64,000 bases of DNA from Paenibacillus sp. FSL R7-0345 (lineage in GTDB: Bacteria; Bacillota; Bacilli; Paenibacillales; Paenibacillaceae): NCBI RefSeq assembly GCF_038595055.1, contig NZ_CP152002.1, positions 3,826,501 through 3,890,500 of the forward strand, given 5' to 3'. Within the stretch, counting starts at the first letter, position 1, and every line of letters begins with the position of its first letter. The notes below the pieces were generated by a model. That model worked only from the letters and a program-made list of their open reading frames with translations, did no database searches and was not told the DNA's origin. Both the position numbers and the translations under genes were made by a program. This document shows, one piece after another, positions 6,585 to 15,184 of this stretch.

Positions 6585-7667
6585 TTGAGCATACAAAAAA
6601 ATAACGACCGCAAGCATCTGGATCAGCGTGTAGTCCACATGCCCTGGTTCGTCCAGCAATTTATTGATTTTAAGCGCCCGGATCTGTCCCCCTCTACCCT
6701 GCTGGAATATATCCGGGATTATGAATCTTTTTTCGGCTGGCTCCGGGCAGAGGGATTGTCCGCTGCTGACAGCAATGCAAACATCACCCTGCTTGAACTC
6801 GAAACCCTGCATATGGACAGTATCGTCGGATACCGGCTGTATCTCACAACCCGTGCCGAGAGTGCCAATTCCCGGGTAACAGTCTCCCGTAAGCTGTCCG
6901 CCCTGCGCTCCCTGTTCCATTATCTGAGCCAGATTGCCGAGGACGAGAACTTTTATCCGCTGCTGAAGCGCAACATTATGGCCAAAGTCGAAATTAAGCG
7001 CATTCATAAACCTAAAGACACAGCCGCCAAGCTGAAAGGTAAAATCCTTGAGGAAGAGGAGCTGCTGGAGTTCGTGGGCTACATTTATGAAGGGTATGGC
7101 CGTGACGTGGAGTCGAACAAGCAGGCTTATTATTCGTTTCAGCAGAACCGGGAACGGGATGCCTGTATCGCCAGTCTTATCCTGAACTCCGGCCTGCGGG
7201 TATCCGAGGTGGTCAATCTGAACATCGATGATCTGGACGTCAATAATAAGCTGCTCTACGTATACCGTAAAGGCAACAATGACGAAACCTTCAAAACCCC
7301 GGTCTACTTCCGTGAGCAGGCCAAGGATGATCTTGCACAATATTTAAGCCTGCGGCAGGCCCGTTATAAAACGCCCAAACGTGAAAAAGCTCTCTTCATC
7401 GCGCTGCCTAACGGCGCCCAGGAAGGCAAACGCATGACGAAACGGGCTATCCAGGAGATGATTATCAAATACGCCAAGCGTTTCGGCAAGCCTTACCTGA
7501 CTGTCCATAAGCTGCGCCACTCCTTCGCTACCGATTATTATCTGCAGAATGACATCTACAAGACAAAGGAGCAGCTTGGACATGCCTCAACGGAAACGAC
7601 TGAAGTATACGCCCACCTGACGGACAAAACGATGTCTGAAGCGATTGAACGGCGTCAGGATAGCTGA
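6585..7667 (+). CDS. xerS: Tyrosine recombinase XerS
   Basis: A 360-residue site-specific recombinase of the single-protein XerS type, longer than XerC/XerD (about 300). The N-terminal SAM-like core-binding domain spans about residues 15-130 and the catalytic domain 165-355. The full catalytic set is visible: Arg in SGLRVSEV, Lys in YRKGNN, HxxR in HKLRHSFATD, His in QLGHAS and the Tyr nucleophile in EVYAHL. In streptococci XerS resolves chromosome dimers at a difSL site beside its gene (established). The TTG start at 6585 follows AAGGTGA; a GTG at 6576 is possible. Three dif-like sites lie 1.9-5.9 kb upstream; whether XerS acts on them is open. Confidence 0.9.
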   Translation: MSIQKNNDRKHLDQRVVHMPWFVQQFIDFKRPDLSPSTLLEYIRDYESFFGWLRAEGLSAADSNANITLLELETLHMDSIVGYRLYLTTRAESANSRVTVSRKLSALRSLFHYLSQIAEDENFYPLLKRNIMAKVEIKRIHKPKDTAAKLKGKILEEEELLEFVGYIYEGYGRDVESNKQAYYSFQQNRERDACIASLILNSGLRVSEVVNLNIDDLDVNNKLLYVYRKGNNDETFKTPVYFREQAKDDLAQYLSLRQARYKTPKREKALFIALPNGAQEGKRMTKRAIQEMIIKYAKRFGKPYLTVHKLRHSFATDYYLQNDIYKTKEQLGHASTETTEVYAHLTDKTMSEAIERRQDS

Positions 7668-7727
7668 GGTTTCTTAAACTGCTAGTTTAGCATTATATAT
7701 TTTGTTCTACTGCTGGAGGGAATTTCG

Positions 7728-8609
7728 TTGTCTGATAAACAAGAATTTACAAGCTATTCTGCTGAAAATGGGCTTAAGAGTCTGCGGGCAGACTGTGAAC
7801 AATGCTTCGGGCTGTGCTGCGCCGCCCTGCCCTTTTCCCTGTCTTCCGACTTTGCAATGGATAAAGCAGCCGGACAGCCCTGCCACAACCTGCAGGAGAA
7901 TTTCCGCTGCGGGATTCATACCCGCCTGCGGGAGTCCGGGATGCGCGGCTGCACTGTCTATGATTGCTTCGGCGCAGGGCAAAAAGTATCCATGGTTACT
8001 TACGGCGGCGCCGACTGGCGTCAGGCTCCGGCCACAGCAACGCGGATGTTTGAGGTTTTTCCGGTCATGCGCCAGCTGCATGAATTGCTGTGGTACATTA
8101 CAGAGGCGCTTGGCTGGCCTGCCGCAGAGCCTGTCCATGCTGCTCTGGCAGCCGCACGGGACACGGCAGAGCAGCTGACGCTGCAGGAGCCTGATGCACT
8201 GCTGGAGCTCGATATACCTGCGCTGCGCCAGGAGGTAAATGAACTGCTGCTGCGGGCAAGCGAGCTTGTCAGACAGGCCGTGCGCAAGAGCCTGAAGCCG
8301 GCGCCGGCGCGCCAGAAAAACTACGGGCGCGGTGCCGATCTGATCGGCGCCCGGTTGAAAAAAGCCGATCTGCGTTGTGTCAGCCTGCGCGGTGCCTACC
8401 TGATCGCTGCCGATCTCAGCGGTGCTGATCTGCGCGGTGCGGACCTGATCGGTGCAGATTTCCGCGATACGAATATCTGCGGCGCCGATCTTTCGGCAAG
8501 CCTGTTTCTGACCCAGTTCCAGGTGAATGCCGCCAAAGGGGATGCGGCTACCAGGCTGCCGGGAACGCTGGTCCGTCCGGACCATTGGGCTGGTATGAAT
8601 GCACACTAG
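7728..8609 (+). CDS. Cys-rich N-terminal pentapeptide-repeat protein
   Basis: A 293-residue protein in three parts: a Cys-rich N-terminal domain (residues 18-85, with CEQCFGLCC, then single cysteines in QPCHN, FRCGI, GCTVYDCFG) that looks like a metal or Fe-S binding site; a helical middle (110-200); and a short right-handed beta-helix of pentapeptide repeats (about 205-262, A(D/N)LxG-type units such as GADLIGA, SGADLRGADLIGADF). TTG start with GGAGGG 7 bases upstream. Similar proteins are annotated only as pentapeptide repeat-containing proteins; function is unknown. It follows xerS by 60 bases on the same strand. Confidence 0.75.
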   Translation: MSDKQEFTSYSAENGLKSLRADCEQCFGLCCAALPFSLSSDFAMDKAAGQPCHNLQENFRCGIHTRLRESGMRGCTVYDCFGAGQKVSMVTYGGADWRQAPATATRMFEVFPVMRQLHELLWYITEALGWPAAEPVHAALAAARDTAEQLTLQEPDALLELDIPALRQEVNELLLRASELVRQAVRKSLKPAPARQKNYGRGADLIGARLKKADLRCVSLRGAYLIAADLSGADLRGADLIGADFRDTNICGADLSASLFLTQFQVNAAKGDAATRLPGTLVRPDHWAGMNAH

Positions 8610-8637
8610 CCCTCTAATTTACCAATAATAGCCATAT

Positions 8638-8997
8638 TTAACCCTGCTTATCGGCCAGCTCCACAATGATGCGGTCGCCCTTACTGGGCGGCTGGGAAGT
8701 AACCAGAAACTCAACATCTTTATCAGATTTATTTAACATCTGATGTGCAACGAGTGGCGGGACCTCTTTTCCCTCCTGAGCATTTAAAGTATATTCAACG
8801 CCGTCCACTTCCAGTGTAGCCGTCCCGGACAGTACAAAGAAAAACTGCCGGGACTGCTCGTGATAATGCCTTACTTCCGCTGTATCTGCCGGCATCCGCT
8901 CATGGATAATACTAAGCTGTTCCTCCTTTACTAAATGCCAGCCATCACACTGATCTCCCCATATATAGTGCTCTGCATTCTGTTTGCTGATGGTCAT
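8638..8997 (-). CDS. Small cupin-domain protein
   Basis: A 119-residue single-domain cupin. The two conserved cupin motifs are present: the first around RHYHEQSRQFFFVLSGTATL (His and Glu/Gln metal ligands), the second around VPPLVAHQMLNKS. Such proteins bind a metal and serve varied roles (isomerase, dioxygenase, sugar binding); none can be chosen here. It lies downstream of moeA-mobB on the same strand but is separated by about 80 bases that include the 27-bp repeat. Confidence 0.85.
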   Translation of the reverse strand: MTISKQNAEHYIWGDQCDGWHLVKEEQLSIIHERMPADTAEVRHYHEQSRQFFFVLSGTATLEVDGVEYTLNAQEGKEVPPLVAHQMLNKSDKDVEFLVTSQPPSKGDRIIVELADKQG

Positions 8998-9067
8998 TCG
9001 CAGAATCCTCCTTTGTCCAGGTGTTAAAACCGCTGCTAATCAGCAGCTTAGCGATTTGGCGCATTTC

Positions 9068-9094
9068 TATTGTGAATTTTTCATATGTTGAAAT
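9068..9094 (+). repeat. Shared 27-bp repeat, copy 2 (overlaps the mobB 3' end)
   Basis: Identical to 2928-2954. The mobB stop codon (9083-9081 on the minus strand) lies inside the repeat, so the last few codons of mobB are supplied by it, which suggests a later insertion or a site of rearrangement. Confidence 0.6.
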
Positions 9095-9722
9095 TTTGAA
9101 AATTAGAGCGTTGATTGTATAAAAATTCGGCCATGCCTGCGATCTCGTTGATTTCAAAAACCTGCGTTTGCTGCTGCGAAACTGCCGCAATTACATCAGG
9201 GATCATTTGTTCCCATGCGGCAACTGCGGCAATGTTACGGGTTTGCTGCAGTAATTCAAGATCCTCCTGTCTTCTGATCAGTACAATCTTCGGGTACGCT
9301 TCCTGCTTGAACCCTTCTACGAGGACGTAATCATAACTGGAAAAGACCGTTATCAGCTCTGATAAGCTGCTGCCCCGTTCCTCGATGACAGAGGTGCGGG
9401 CTGCGCTTGTAATGGCAACCGCCATTGCACCAGCCTGGCGCTGCTTCCACGTATCCGTCTCGGGATGGTCCATGTCATATTCATGTCCGTCATGCTTGAT
9501 GACGGCAACGCGCTCCCCTTTCTGCTTCAACAAGGGAATGAGCGCACAGACGAGTGATGTTTTGCCGCTGTTTTTATAGCCGACAATCTGGCAGACAGCC
9601 GGATTACCCGATTGGACTTGTGCTCCCCGGATACGCCGCTTGGAGCTCCGCTGTGGGCGCAGTTTCAGCTTCACCCTGCCGATATTGTTTTTTTGACTCC
9701 GCAACAGTAATCCCCCTCTCAT
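9081..9722 (-). CDS. mobB: Molybdopterin-guanine dinucleotide biosynthesis protein B
   Basis: A GTP-binding accessory protein for molybdenum cofactor maturation. The Walker A loop is clear (QIVGYKNSGKTSLVCAL near residue 45), followed by HDGHEYDMDHPETDTW, the typical MobB His/Asp-rich segment, and YVLVEGFKQEAYPKI. Length is 213, longer than usual (about 170) because of a basic N-terminal extension. The ATG at 9722 overlaps the moeA stop by ATGA; a TTG at 9704 behind GAGGGGGA is an alternative start. The C-terminal tail ends inside a 27-bp repeat shared with 2928-2954 and is probably not native. Confidence 0.88.
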   Translation of the reverse strand: MRGGLLLRSQKNNIGRVKLKLRPQRSSKRRIRGAQVQSGNPAVCQIVGYKNSGKTSLVCALIPLLKQKGERVAVIKHDGHEYDMDHPETDTWKQRQAGAMAVAITSAARTSVIEERGSSLSELITVFSSYDYVLVEGFKQEAYPKIVLIRRQEDLELLQQTRNIAAVAAWEQMIPDVIAAVSQQQTQVFEINEIAGMAEFLYNQRSNFQNFNI

Positions 9723-11005
9723 CCCTGCCCGCCAAACTCACCCGGCAGCTTCAGCACCTTTACCTTGTCCCCTGTCTTCATCCCCCGCACTTCAGGCGGA
9801 ACGACGATCAGACAGTCACTGTCCTTAATCGTTACCATGACGGACGACTCATCGATGCCTGCAGGATATGCATAAACAACCCCGTCACGGACCGCCAGTC
9901 TGGCGCGTACAAACCGGGTATAATTGTTCACTCTGGTATAATCTGATCCCATAAAGGCGGTCCATTCCGGCAGCAAAGTCTGCGTAGATCCCAGCATTAA
10001 TGAAATGACCGGACGGGCAAACAGATGGAACCCGACAAAGCTTGCACCAGGGTTGCCTGATAGTGCCAGCAGCAGCTTGCCACCCCGCACGGCAGCCGTA
10101 GTAACGCTCCCCGGACGCATCGTGACTTTATTGAACAGCATTTCCCCGCTTTTTTCCCGGACCAGATCGCCCATAATATCGTAATCACCAACAGAGACTC
10201 CTCCGGTTGTAATGACCAGATCATGGGTTTCCAGCGCCATCTGCACCCTGCTGCGGGCCAGCTCCAAGTCATCAGCAATCGCGCCGAGCATAACCGCCTC
10301 TCCTCCTGCTTCCCGGACCAGTGCTTCAAGCATCGGGGAATTACTGTTGCGGATTTTTCCGGGCTGCAGCGGTTCATCTACCTCCAGCAGCTCTGTCCCG
10401 GTTGCAAAAATAGCCACCTTCGGCCGCCGCTGCACCTTTACTACAGGAAAACCGAATGCGGCGAGCGCTGCAATATCCCCTGCAGCAATGGTGCGTCCTA
10501 CCGGCAGCACAGGATTGCCCTCTTTTAATTCAAAACCAAGGGGTGTAATATTGCTGCCCGGCTGCTGCGGCTTCCGGAGACCCACATAGGTTGTACCCTC
10601 CAATATTCTGGATTCTGTAATCTCAATCATTACCACCGTATCCGAGCCTTCAGGCAGCTGTGCTCCGGTCATAATCCGCGCAGCCGTGCCGGGTGTGATA
10701 GTTTTAGAGGATACTGCTCCGCACGGGATATTGTCTATAACCTCCAGCCATACCGGCTCCTCCGCATTACAGCCTGCCGTATCTGCAGCCCTCAGCGCAT
10801 ATCCGTCCATCCCGGAGCGGTTAAACGCCGGAAACGGATGCGGTGCATGGAGCGGCTCCGCCAGAACCCTTCCGCAGCATTGGCTGAGCGGCACCTCCTC
10901 GGTTCCGAGCAATTTGGCATGTTGCATAACCCGTGCCTGGGCTTCCTGTACCTGCAGCGCTTTACGCTGGAACTTCTGATCCGCACTATCCCGATGTCTG
11001 TCCAT
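9719..11005 (-). CDS. moeA: Molybdopterin molybdenumtransferase MoeA
   Basis: A 428-residue enzyme that inserts molybdate into adenylylated molybdopterin. Domain order is standard: an N-terminal MoeA linker with FPAFNRSGMDGYALRA, then the MoCF-binding domain with VAIFATGTELLEVDEP and LVITTGGVSVGDYD, and a C-terminal beta-barrel domain. It is translationally coupled to mobB (4-base overlap). No other cofactor genes (moaA-E, mog) are in the window, though the ThiF/MoeB-like gene at the right end could belong to the same pathway. Confidence 0.95.
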   Translation of the reverse strand: MDRHRDSADQKFQRKALQVQEAQARVMQHAKLLGTEEVPLSQCCGRVLAEPLHAPHPFPAFNRSGMDGYALRAADTAGCNAEEPVWLEVIDNIPCGAVSSKTITPGTAARIMTGAQLPEGSDTVVMIEITESRILEGTTYVGLRKPQQPGSNITPLGFELKEGNPVLPVGRTIAAGDIAALAAFGFPVVKVQRRPKVAIFATGTELLEVDEPLQPGKIRNSNSPMLEALVREAGGEAVMLGAIADDLELARSRVQMALETHDLVITTGGVSVGDYDIMGDLVREKSGEMLFNKVTMRPGSVTTAAVRGGKLLLALSGNPGASFVGFHLFARPVISLMLGSTQTLLPEWTAFMGSDYTRVNNYTRFVRARLAVRDGVVYAYPAGIDESSVMVTIKDSDCLIVVPPEVRGMKTGDKVKVLKLPGEFGGQG

Positions 11006-11098
11006 ATTTACCTCCGTTAACCGTGATGATTTACTTACACTATCTTAACATGGGGTAATCTAAAGTAAAATTTCCTGCCGTATTGGCACGAATAAACG

Positions 11099-11136
11099 CA
11101 AAAAAGGACACCCGTGCTGAGCCGCACAGGCATCCT
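11099..11136 (-). terminator. Terminator of the pspA-DUF350-DUF4178 operon
   Basis: A 13-bp stem (11105-11117 with 11124-11136, some G-U pairs) is followed on the minus strand by TTTTTT. It lies 80 bases after the DUF4178 stop. Confidence 0.75.
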
Positions 11137-11214
11137 GAACCTTCAAACTATTCCTTATCGAAAATGTCAGCTTTTCTTTCCCCTTGTAATGGTTCAAGGT
11201 TGGCACGGAAACTA

Positions 11215-11721
11215 TTAAGACGCGCGGATGACCCGTACATCGGCCGGGATGATCTTTTCCCCTTCATAGAGCATAAAACGCCCGTTCTGCCACTCCACCC
11301 GCAACAGCCGGTAATCATCAGACTGGTACTGCCAGACGTGCTGTGATCCTCCGTTCATATAAGGGGTCTGGCCCGTAATAGCCGCATAGCCTTCGTATTC
11401 TTCTTCCAGATAAAAGGTATAGCCGTCCAGTTCCAGCGTTGCCGGCACCTCAGCCGGATTGTCCAGACGCCCGTCGATCGGGTGATACAGCGCATATTGC
11501 AGCTGCTCCCGCTCTTCAACATGCAGATAAGCAATCCGGCTGCCGTCGCGCAGCGTCAATACGGCTGCATTCCGTCCGCTGGTCATCGTCCGGCCGGTTA
11601 CCTCATAGGTGACCAGAGAGACCTCACAGATATCGCCGGGTGTCAGATTCAGCATGCTTTTGGGCGCCTCCGGTACCGGAGGCTTGGAGAAGATGTTCCC
11701 GATTCTTTTCCAGATGCTCAC
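11215..11721 (-). CDS. DUF4178 domain protein
   Basis: A 168-residue soluble protein of the DUF4178 type. Most of it is one beta-rich domain (about residues 25-165) with LTPGDICEVSLVTYEVTGR at the start and WQYQSDDYRLLRVEWQNG near the end. The function is unknown, but the family commonly sits with PspA and DUF350 membrane proteins, exactly as here: pspA (12983) then DUF350 (12189) then this gene, all on the minus strand. A role in membrane stress or in a PspA-linked membrane complex is inferred from context only. Confidence 0.7.
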   Translation of the reverse strand: MSIWKRIGNIFSKPPVPEAPKSMLNLTPGDICEVSLVTYEVTGRTMTSGRNAAVLTLRDGSRIAYLHVEEREQLQYALYHPIDGRLDNPAEVPATLELDGYTFYLEEEYEGYAAITGQTPYMNGGSQHVWQYQSDDYRLLRVEWQNGRFMLYEGEKIIPADVRVIRAS

Positions 11722-11778
11722 AATCCATCATTCCTTTTGCAAAAGATAATAGTAAGCTCCATCATGTACACGTCCGCT

Positions 11779-12189
11779 TTATCCGCGGATAAATGCGGCA
11801 ATAATCAGAGCTCCGTTCACATGCAGAGATCCTGCCAGCAGACCGTAGCCTATTTTGCCGAGCCGGGTTCCATGATCGAGATCGATTTTGCCCCATTTGC
11901 CGAGCAGCAGCTCAACAGCTTTCTCCACAATAAACAGCAGCCAGAAGGAGACGATCGATACGACAAGTGCATCTCCAAGACTGCTGGATGCTGCAATGGA
12001 ACAGGACAGGATATAGCCCTGGGCCAACAGCTTAAGCAGGAAACGGGCGGTTACCGCCATATTGCCTGCCTTTAATTCCTCCAGATCGTTATAACGGGTA
12101 AACAGCGAATCTACGAACATCAGCGCAAACAGCAGTACTGCGCCGCTCACCGTCCATACAACCATGGACACCAGAGTATGGAAATCCAT
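11779..12189 (-). CDS. DUF350 family small membrane protein
   Basis: A 136-residue protein with four predicted membrane helices and the DUF350 signature segment YNDLEELKAGNMAVTARFLLKLLAQGYILSCSI, here quoted only to place it at residues 35-67; the key part is LKAGNMAVTARF. Start taken at the ATG at 12189, with a G-rich stretch upstream; an in-frame start at 12237 would add 16 residues. DUF350 proteins are often paired with PspA-like proteins. Inferred partner of PspA at the membrane; the molecular role is unknown. Confidence 0.75.
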   Translation of the reverse strand: MDFHTLVSMVVWTVSGAVLLFALMFVDSLFTRYNDLEELKAGNMAVTARFLLKLLAQGYILSCSIAASSSLGDALVVSIVSFWLLFIVEKAVELLLGKWGKIDLDHGTRLGKIGYGLLAGSLHVNGALIIAAFIRG

Positions 12190-12243
12190 TTCTTTAGCCC
12201 CCGTTTGTTCAGTTTGCCTGACCGGCACAGCAAGCATAGATAA

Positions 12244-12302
12244 GGCGAAGGAGAAACGTTTCTGTCTCTCCTCCGCCTGTCAGCACCGGCCGGAAACCGG
12301 TG
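12244..12302 (-). terminator. Two hairpins between pspA and the DUF350 gene
   Basis: An 11-bp stem with one mismatch (12244-12254 with 12267-12277) and a 6-bp stem (CACCGG at 12284-12289 with 12297-12302). No good T-tract follows, so they may be a partial terminator or RNA-stabilising structure that raises pspA over the downstream genes. Confidence 0.4.
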
Positions 12303-12314
12303 AACGCTGCTATA

Positions 12315-12983
12315 TTACTGCTTGTCGTACTGCTTCATCAGTGCTGCCAATTCGTCTTCAACAGCCTGGTCCTTGCCAAGCTTCTCGAATTCATCGTCCA
12401 GCGATTTGTTGCCCGAGCTCATTTCATTGCTGGCTTCAGCCTGTGCTTCAGCGGCGAGCATCTTCTCTTCCATCCGCTTAAGTCCGGCGGAAGCCGAGTC
12501 AGAGCTGAATCCGCTCATCGCTTTGTTGATTTCAGTCTGTGCCTTAGCCGCGTTATAGCGGGCAACAAGGGTCTCGCGTTTGTTCTTCATCTGGGTAAGC
12601 TGCTTTCGCATTTCATCCAGCTTGCCGCGCAGATTGTCCGCGGAGGCCTTGTTCTGGTCAAAGCTGGTCTTGTATTCAACCAGCTTGGCTTCAGCAGACT
12701 TCTTCTCTTCCAGTGCTCTGCGGGCCAGATCAACATTACCTGCCTGGGCTGCAGTATGAGCCTGCTGGTTACGCTTTGCTACAAGAGCTTCCTGCTCTTC
12801 ATACAGCTGCTTGAATTTCTTCTCGATGGCGATCTGGGCGGCAACCGCCTTCTCCGCATCTTCAAGATCCTCGGTCATATCACGGATATATTGGTCGGTC
12901 ATCTTAATCGGGTCTTCAGCCTTGTCAATAATGGCATTGACGTTGGACATGGTCAAATCACGCAATCTTTTAAAAATAGACAT
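12315..12983 (-). CDS. pspA: PspA/IM30 family protein
   Basis: A 222-residue phage-shock-protein-A family protein that coats stressed membranes as ESCRT-III-like oligomers (established for the family). It is almost entirely alpha-helical coiled coil, starts with the amphipathic helix MSIFKRLRDLTMSNVNAI, and has the family phrase DPIKMTDQYIRDMTEDL near residue 25. The C-terminal part is acidic and rich in Ala/Glu. GGAGG precedes the ATG. It is the first gene of the operon with DUF350 and DUF4178 genes. No LiaRS-type regulator is adjacent. Confidence 0.93.
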   Translation of the reverse strand: MSIFKRLRDLTMSNVNAIIDKAEDPIKMTDQYIRDMTEDLEDAEKAVAAQIAIEKKFKQLYEEQEALVAKRNQQAHTAAQAGNVDLARRALEEKKSAEAKLVEYKTSFDQNKASADNLRGKLDEMRKQLTQMKNKRETLVARYNAAKAQTEINKAMSGFSSDSASAGLKRMEEKMLAAEAQAEASNEMSSGNKSLDDEFEKLGKDQAVEDELAALMKQYDKQ

Positions 12984-13053
12984 GGTTCATTCCTCCAAAA
13001 TAAAAGTTAACTGCTCATTTGGTATCTTTTACGCAGGGAGTGCCGCTATCGTT

Positions 13054-13392
13054 TCATTTTTGTTGCGTTAAATATTGATCCACTTTATTATTTACAATTC
13101 TGACGACCTGCATGATACCTTCTTTACTCAGATTATCATAATGGATGCCCATTACAACTGTAACCGTCCTGTTCAATGCAGCAGCGGCTCTAAGCGCAAT
13201 ATTCTCGCTGATCGTATGCTCCTTATGATGGGGAACAGCCGCTGTCGCCGCTTTGACGGCTCCGCCGTCAACATACGCAGTGCTTGAGGCACCGATGTGG
13301 CGGACACCGCCGGTAATGAGCAGCAGCAGATCATTACCGACATCCGTTGCTGAAAGCTCAATATCTTCAAATTCCGCTTCTTCAAAAGACAA
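13054..13392 (-). CDS. Small protein resembling prenyl-flavin chaperone LpdD
   Basis: A 112-residue protein with no membrane segments. The central part, LLLLITGGVRHIGASS followed by AAVPHHKEHTISENIALRAA, resembles the LpdD-like / proteasome-assembly-chaperone-like fold seen as a chaperone of UbiD-type decarboxylases; this is a tentative recollection of the family, not a computed match. TTG start behind GGAGG (spacing 7). No ubiD or ubiX gene is in the window, so a decarboxylase link is not supported by context. It lies between pspA and pyrD on the same strand. Confidence 0.55.
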   Translation of the reverse strand: MSFEEAEFEDIELSATDVGNDLLLLITGGVRHIGASSTAYVDGGAVKAATAAVPHHKEHTISENIALRAAAALNRTVTVVMGIHYDNLSKEGIMQVVRIVNNKVDQYLTQQK

Positions 13393-13456
13393 ACGTATTC
13401 CTCCCTACCCTTATATTAACCCCAGTGCATACAGGTATCTCAGGCAGGAAGTAATT

Positions 13457-14401
13457 CTAGACGATTCCGCGGATCTCATCAAGAGAAGAAATATTCTCCT
13501 CCAGCATGAACTGGTGCAGCTCCTCAACCAGCGTGCTGCCGGCCCGCATGTTCATGAAGTTATAGGTTCCTACCTGGACCACCGTTGCGCCAGCCATAAT
13601 AAATTCAATGATATCCGTAGCGGAGGTAATTCCGCCCATGCCGATTACAGGTATTGAGACCCGGTGTGCAACCTGATGCACCATACGTAAGGCCACCGGC
13701 TTGATTGCAGGACCGGACAGGCCTGCATACAGATTATTAAATACGCTGCGGCGGCGGCGCACATCAATCTTCATACCGGAGATCGTATTGATCAACGATA
13801 CGGCGTCCGCTCCTTCCGCTTCACACATCTCCGCCATTTCGGCAATATCCTCGGCGTTCGGGGACAGCTTCACGGCCAGCGGCAGCCGGGTGGCAGCTCT
13901 CACTGCACGGACAACCTCCCTGGCGGCCGGTGTTTTGACCCCGAAGGCGATACCGCCCTCTTTGACGTTAGGGCAGGAAATGTTGAGCTCAATCATATCC
14001 ACAGCCTGTCTGCCCGCCTGTGCCCGCTGATCCGCGTCACGCTGGATCAGCTCAGCACCGAGCACATAGTCCGGCAGGGTGTTCCCGCCCAGGTTCACGA
14101 TCCGAGCCGTATCCAGCGTCTCCCAGTAAGGCAGCTCCTTATCCAGAAAAGCCTCTACACCCGGATTCTCAAGTCCCACACTGTTCAGCAGCCCGGAAGG
14201 CGTCTCATAGACGCGGATTCCAGGGTTCCCCGCTTTGGCCTGCAGGGTAAGACCTTTACCGGAGATTCCTCCAAGCATCGAGACATCATAGAGCTTGCCA
14301 TATTCTTTGCCGAAGCCAAAGGTGCCGGAAGCCATTACAACCGGGTTCTTGAAATGAACACCCGCGATTGTTGCTGTTGTATTAACCAAAGTATTAAGCA
14401 T
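13457..14401 (-). CDS. pyrD: Dihydroorotate dehydrogenase B, catalytic subunit
   Basis: A 314-residue FMN enzyme oxidising dihydroorotate to orotate in pyrimidine synthesis. TIM-barrel motifs are present: [39 protein letters not shown] (the catalytic-loop region of class 1B), and [14 protein letters not shown] for the FMN phosphate. The ATG at 14401 follows GAGGAGG and overlaps the end of pyrK by 8 bases, so the two subunits are translationally coupled. The class 1B assignment fits the adjacent electron-transfer subunit. Confidence 0.95.
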   Translation of the reverse strand: MLNTLVNTTATIAGVHFKNPVVMASGTFGFGKEYGKLYDVSMLGGISGKGLTLQAKAGNPGIRVYETPSGLLNSVGLENPGVEAFLDKELPYWETLDTARIVNLGGNTLPDYVLGAELIQRDADQRAQAGRQAVDMIELNISCPNVKEGGIAFGVKTPAAREVVRAVRAATRLPLAVKLSPNAEDIAEMAEMCEAEGADAVSLINTISGMKIDVRRRRSVFNNLYAGLSGPAIKPVALRMVHQVAHRVSIPVIGMGGITSATDIIEFIMAGATVVQVGTYNFMNMRAGSTLVEELHQFMLEENISSLDEIRGIV

Positions 14402-15116
14402 GGAAAACAACCTCCTCGGCAAGGAATACAGGACCGTCTGAACAGGCTTTACGCTGGCCGTCAACACACGACACGCTGCAGACCAGGCAAGCGCCGATTC
14501 CGCAGGCCATCCGGTTCTCCAGCGAGAGATATACATTAGGGCGTCTGCCGTCCACTCCCGCAGCAGCTCCCTTCATCTGTGCCGCCTGCAGCATCGGCTG
14601 CGGTCCGCAGACAAAAATATGGTCATACCTGTTAAAATCCACGCTGTCAAGAATGAGTCCGCCGACATCAACGGTAAGCTCCGCTGCAAGCGGCCGGAAA
14701 GCTTCTGTCCGGAAGGCTTCTCTGCTGAAGCCGAGATACACATCACTGCCAGGAAGCTGACGGGCGCAATAATATAGCGGTGCGATGCCGATTCCTCCGC
14801 CGATCAGTGCGATTCTCCCTTCCACCTCCGGGAAGCCGTTGCCGAAGGGTCCTTCCAGCTGAACCGGATCTCCCGGAGTCAGCTCCGCAAAAATCTCCGT
14901 TCCTTCACCAACTACATGATACAGAAATTCCACACCGTCATCGTTCACTTGATGTATGCTAAGCGGTCTGGACAGCAGCGGATAGGCTCCCCATGCCCGC
15001 AACATGTAGAATTGACCCATTGTACCGCCGTAATCCCCTTCCACCCGAAGGTGGTACACTCCATTAGCCAGCCGCTCGTTACTTATTACCGTCGCCACGT
15101 TATCAAGCTCCTTCAA
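14394..15116 (-). CDS. pyrK: Dihydroorotate dehydrogenase electron-transfer subunit
   Basis: A 240-residue iron-sulfur flavoprotein that passes electrons from PyrD to NAD+. It has an FAD-binding barrel ([10 protein letters not shown] near residue 55), an NAD domain ([20 protein letters not shown]) and a C-terminal [2Fe-2S] cluster motif [13 protein letters not shown] followed by a fourth Cys in KACSDGPVF. The usual rest of the pyr operon is not adjacent, so this pair is separated from pyrBCAFE or they lie beyond the window. Confidence 0.95.
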   Translation of the reverse strand: MKELDNVATVISNERLANGVYHLRVEGDYGGTMGQFYMLRAWGAYPLLSRPLSIHQVNDDGVEFLYHVVGEGTEIFAELTPGDPVQLEGPFGNGFPEVEGRIALIGGGIGIAPLYYCARQLPGSDVYLGFSREAFRTEAFRPLAAELTVDVGGLILDSVDFNRYDHIFVCGPQPMLQAAQMKGAAAGVDGRRPNVYLSLENRMACGIGACLVCSVSCVDGQRKACSDGPVFLAEEVVFHA

Positions 15117-15184
15117 ATTTTATCTTATTAACCATGCCTTAGAAGGAGCTTAAAATCTGTGACATACTTCACAATATTAACGAT

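Noticed and set aside
6555-7340. 261-codon frame opposite xerS
   Set aside because: Antisense to a complete recombinase with all catalytic residues; no supporting RBS or homology.
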